Positions 61,470 to 64,000 of a stretch of 64,000 bases of DNA are shown here, piece after piece. Source of the stretch: Syntrophus sp963665935 (lineage in GTDB: Bacteria > Desulfobacterota > Syntrophia > Syntrophales > Syntrophaceae); NCBI GenBank assembly GCA_963665935.1, contig OY762510.1, positions 3,658,001 through 3,722,000 of the forward strand, written 5' to 3'. Position numbers and translations under genes: made by a program. The notes beneath the pieces are model-generated. The model had not been told where the DNA came from, ran no database searches, and saw nothing but the letters and a program-made list of their open reading frames with translations. Position 1 is the stretch's first letter, and each line of letters begins with the position of its first letter.

Positions 61470-63344
61470 TCATATATAATATTCGATGATGACCTCTTTT
61501 TCCTTGAGCAGCTCATAGATTTGTATGATTGCTTTACCGAACGGCGTTTCCGGTGGAATGGCGAGATCGACATGAAACCGGGAGAACAAATTGCCCCCCA
61601 CACAAATCACCAGGATTTCCGCAGGGGAATTCAGCGTTTTCAAAATTTCAAGATCATAATCATCAATCCCCGACAGTGCCGTGATGAAGATCTGACCCGA
61701 ATCCGTCAAGATCCTGGCCAACTCTCCCAATCTTCGAATCGAATCCCCCGTTTCATCGATTTTTTCCTGGATGTCGGACCCCAATCCAGAAAGAAGGTTG
61801 TTCAGGCCAAGATAGTAGGTATGATAGGAATTGAGAAACAACAGCTTTTCCAGCTCCTTGGCCAGTGCAGTCACCTCATCATAGACTTCCCCGGCAAACA
61901 CGATGAATTTTGCGGCATGACGATTTCGCAGAAAGCGCTCGGCGGTCCCGATCAGGCCCTTGTCCCAGGCAATCTCCCGTTCCCGGATATGGTTCTGCAG
62001 CAGTGTATCAAACTGATCGATTTCCTCCAGGATGATGCCGCCCCCCGCGATTTCGTAATTGTCGACGATGACGAATCTTCCCGTTCCTTCAATTGCGGTC
62101 ACGGGATCAAAGGCGATCGGTTTGGCTGTCTCCAGAATGATTTCCCCGACATCATGACGATCCAGCTGCTCCTTCTGCTGAGTCAGATAAAGGTCCGCAG
62201 CATCCAGGACACTAAGGACCTCCACCATTTTTACAGGGGTGCGGGAGGTGGCAAGTTTCAGTTTATATGTCCTCCCCTTGACGAGAGGCGATTTTCCCAT
62301 CCAGAATACATGGGCCTTGAAACGGAGATGAATCCGAGGAAAAATGTCATCAGCCCTTGTCATGATCTCACCCGGCCTGACATAGAGCTGCGTATCGAGA
62401 GAAATTCCAATCGCCTCGCCCGCTTCCGCCCTATTTTTCGGTGGGACGTTGAAAGCTTCGATTCTCTGGATGCGCGATCTTTTCTGCGAGGGAAGGAAGA
62501 TCACCTCATCCCCCCGGCTCAGGCTTCCCGCTTCGACCGTTCCTGCCAGAATCCTGCGGTCATCGCCCTCTTCCGTAAATTTATAGATATCCTGGACTGG
62601 AAACCGTAAAGGGAAATGCACCTTGCTTTTCGGCCCTTCAAAGGCATCCAGCTGTTCAAGGACGGTTGGCCCTTGATACCAGGGCATCTGTGCGGAGGGT
62701 ATCACGAGATTCTCTCCGTCGCGGGCACTGAGCGGGATAAAGGAAATCGGCTTGACCTGCAGCTTCTCTAAAAAAGCCGAATATTCCGCCGTCAGAGTTT
62801 CATAGGTATGGCGGTCATAATTCACGAGATCCATTTTATTCAGGAGCACAACCACCTGGTGGATTCCCAGCATGGAAACGAGGTAGCCATGACGTTTGCT
62901 GTTTTCCTGGATTCCCTCGCTGGCGCTGATGACCAGAAGTGCCGCCTCTGCACGGGCCGCCCCGGTCACCATGTTTTTCAGGAATTCGATATGGCCCGGC
63001 GCATCGATGACGATGTAATCCCGCTTCTGTGTTTTAAAGAAGCAGCGGGCGCTGTCGATGGTGATCCCTTGGCTTCTTTCGTCCTTGAGGGCATCCAGCA
63101 GGAAGGCGTACTCGAAGGGCTTCGCGTTTACAGAGCACAGGAATTTTATGTCTTCCAGCTTACCCTCTGGCAATGATCCGGTGTCGGCAAGCAGTCTCCC
63201 GATCACTGTGCTTTTGCCGTGATCGACATGTCCGACGATGACGATGTTGATCTTTTCCCGATCGCTGTCTGCTATTTCTCCTTCTTCCAGGGAAATATTC
63301 TTTACATTTAAAGGGTCCACACTTTTATCCTCTATGTCTTTCAT
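61470..63344 (-). CDS. cysN: CysN GTPase with degenerate APS-kinase-like C-terminal domain
   Basis: About 624 residues from ATG at 63344 (a longer frame to 63446 overlaps cysD). GTPase motifs: GHVDHGKST near 35-43, DAPGHIEF and NKMDL, followed by EF-Tu-like barrels. CysN with CysD forms ATP sulfurylase, making APS. The last 170 residues line up with the APS kinase domain of CysNC/NodQ (HTYYLGLNNLLSGLGSDIQ, IRRLGELARILTDSGQIFITALS), but where G-L-S-G-S-G-K-S-T should be it reads FAGEVYDEVT, so kinase activity is not expected. It overlaps cysD slightly. Confidence 0.87.
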   Translation of the reverse strand: MKDIEDKSVDPLNVKNISLEEGEIADSDREKINIVIVGHVDHGKSTVIGRLLADTGSLPEGKLEDIKFLCSVNAKPFEYAFLLDALKDERSQGITIDSARCFFKTQKRDYIVIDAPGHIEFLKNMVTGAARAEAALLVISASEGIQENSKRHGYLVSMLGIHQVVVLLNKMDLVNYDRHTYETLTAEYSAFLEKLQVKPISFIPLSARDGENLVIPSAQMPWYQGPTVLEQLDAFEGPKSKVHFPLRFPVQDIYKFTEEGDDRRILAGTVEAGSLSRGDEVIFLPSQKRSRIQRIEAFNVPPKNRAEAGEAIGISLDTQLYVRPGEIMTRADDIFPRIHLRFKAHVFWMGKSPLVKGRTYKLKLATSRTPVKMVEVLSVLDAADLYLTQQKEQLDRHDVGEIILETAKPIAFDPVTAIEGTGRFVIVDNYEIAGGGIILEEIDQFDTLLQNHIREREIAWDKGLIGTAERFLRNRHAAKFIVFAGEVYDEVTALAKELEKLLFLNSYHTYYLGLNNLLSGLGSDIQEKIDETGDSIRRLGELARILTDSGQIFITALSGIDDYDLEILKTLNSPAEILVICVGGNLFSRFHVDLAIPPETPFGKAIIQIYELLKEKEVIIEYYI

Positions 63345-63357
63345 GCTTTTACAGATT

Positions 63358-64000
63358 TTACATATATCCTTCCCGGCGCAGGGTCTCCAGACCGCCGCCG
63401 TCCTCCTTGTCCTGCTCGCGGCCGGATCTCTCCGCAATGTTGGCAAATCTGCCCTCCCGGAGTTCCGAAATAATTTCCTTCACCGTACGGGCTTCCGAGT
63501 CAACCGGCGAGGTGCAGGGGTAGCAACCGAGGGAACGGTAACGTTTTCCATCTCCCTGGTTGAAGTAGAGAGAAACCAGAGGAATCCCTTCCCGGTCGAT
63601 ATACTCCCAGATGTTGAGCTCCGTCCAGTCCAGCAGGGGATGAATCCGGACATGGGTTCCCGAAGCGAAATCCGTTTTGAACTGGTTCCAGAGTTCCGGC
63701 GGCTGATCCCCCACATCCCAATCGTTCTCCTTATCCCTGGGAGAGAAATATCGCTCCTTGGAACGGCTTCCCTCTTCATCCGCCCGCACGCCGACAATGA
63801 CGCCGGTGTACTGTTCCTTGTTCGCATCGGGGACATACCCCCCCTTGGCATGATCAAATCGATAACGCGGCCACTCCCCGGAAAGTGTGTATTTCAGCGC
63901 TTCGCTCTTCAGTCTCCTGCAGCAGGTGATCCGGTCACAGGTACCGTCCGGGTAGGTCTCTTTTCTGGCAAGGACTTCGGCATTTTTCCCGTAAAGGATA
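63358..64000 (-). CDS. cysD: Sulfate adenylyltransferase subunit 2, 3' part only
   Basis: The frame is open to the window edge, so about 214 C-terminal residues are visible. ITCCRRLKSEALKY, VIVGVRADEEGSRSKERYFS, VRIHPLLDWTELNIWEYIDREGIPLVSLYF and RYRSLGCYPCTSPVDSEA are the CysD/NodP blocks for adenylation of sulfate. The run of seven C on the plus strand at 63838-63844 keeps the frame. The C-terminal tail (RSGREQDKEDGGGLETLRREGYM) is the usual end. It lies just upstream of cysN. Confidence 0.9.
   Translation of the reverse strand, partial: ILYGKNAEVLARKETYPDGTCDRITCCRRLKSEALKYTLSGEWPRYRFDHAKGGYVPDANKEQYTGVIVGVRADEEGSRSKERYFSPRDKENDWDVGDQPPELWNQFKTDFASGTHVRIHPLLDWTELNIWEYIDREGIPLVSLYFNQGDGKRYRSLGCYPCTSPVDSEARTVKEIISELREGRFANIAERSGREQDKEDGGGLETLRREGYM

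Noticed and set aside
61359..62609. Long antisense open frame over cysN
   Set aside because: It is entirely opposite to a strongly conserved gene and has no family features; high-GC codon bias often leaves such frames open.
63480..63857. Apparent frame break in cysD
   Set aside because: Counting the run of seven C on the plus strand restores one continuous CysD frame to the window edge.

Overview
The window looks like a chromosomal segment of an anaerobic deltaproteobacterium of the Syntrophus / Syntrophobacterales type. This is inferred from the gene set: a citramalate synthase, a formate-dehydrogenase sulfuration factor (FdhD) among several cysteine desulfurases, a LapD/LapG pair, an RNase E/G with a basic tail, and moderate GC content of roughly half. 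No rRNA, CRISPR array, complete transposase or intact prophage was seen. Most of the window is housekeeping genes in short operons on both strands.

Region by region. 1-3673: a cut-off TatD nuclease gene, tcdA, then two AT-richer genes (a flavoprotein of the HI0933/BaiN type and an RluA-type pseudouridine synthase) whose codon use differs from their neighbours. 3674-6157 is accessory: a large palindromic element, a HEPN-like gene, an HNH nuclease gene and a small unknown gene, with an integron-type attC site at 4940-5025 between two of them. 6158-18450: UvrD-family helicase, adk, a GNAT/DUF2156 pair, YihY, an EEP-fold membrane protein, purB, a VCBS-repeat protein, a tRNA with a CAT anticodon, an unusual Nudix protein and a HAD phosphatase. 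18451-20450: cimA, preceded by what reads as a complete transcription attenuator with an isoleucine-rich leader peptide. 20573-28540: a YciO-like protein, RNase E/G, proC, yggT, yggU, murJ, serS and three tRNA genes (Ser-TGA, Ser-GCT, Arg-ACG). 28541-34851: small genes, a DUF4405-like membrane protein, proA-nadD, a patatin-like lipase, a shortened GDT1-type transporter and a one-domain bacterial cereblon (CULT) homologue. 34932-42279 is a cell-envelope block: two divergent L,D-transpeptidase genes (one frameshifted), small lipoproteins, lapD-lapG, a surface protein with a PEP-CTERM-like tail and an RlpA-like protein. 42318-49768: a DEAD-box helicase, Uup, serine acetyltransferase, an MFS protein and ftsH. 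50242-60493 is a sulfur-handling cluster: four cysteine desulfurase paralogues, a radical SAM/SPASM protein, FdhD, LarE and a MOSC protein, interrupted by lgt. 60790-64000: a small hydrolase, then cysN (with a dead APS-kinase-like tail) and the 3' part of cysD.

How they may work together. The 50-60 kb cluster plausibly supplies sulfur, as persulfide or sacrificial sulfide, to metal cofactors; FdhD and MOSC point to molybdopterin enzymes such as formate dehydrogenases. epsC and cysDN, on either side, belong to sulfate activation and cysteine supply. cimA would make isoleucine precursors from pyruvate and acetyl-CoA, which fits isoleucine-sensing attenuation. The envelope block combines peptidoglycan cross-linking with c-di-GMP-controlled surface proteolysis. 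The strongest candidates for something new are the cimA attenuator, the orphan attC cassette group, the NifS-radical SAM-FdhD cluster with one diverged NifS copy, and the CULT protein.
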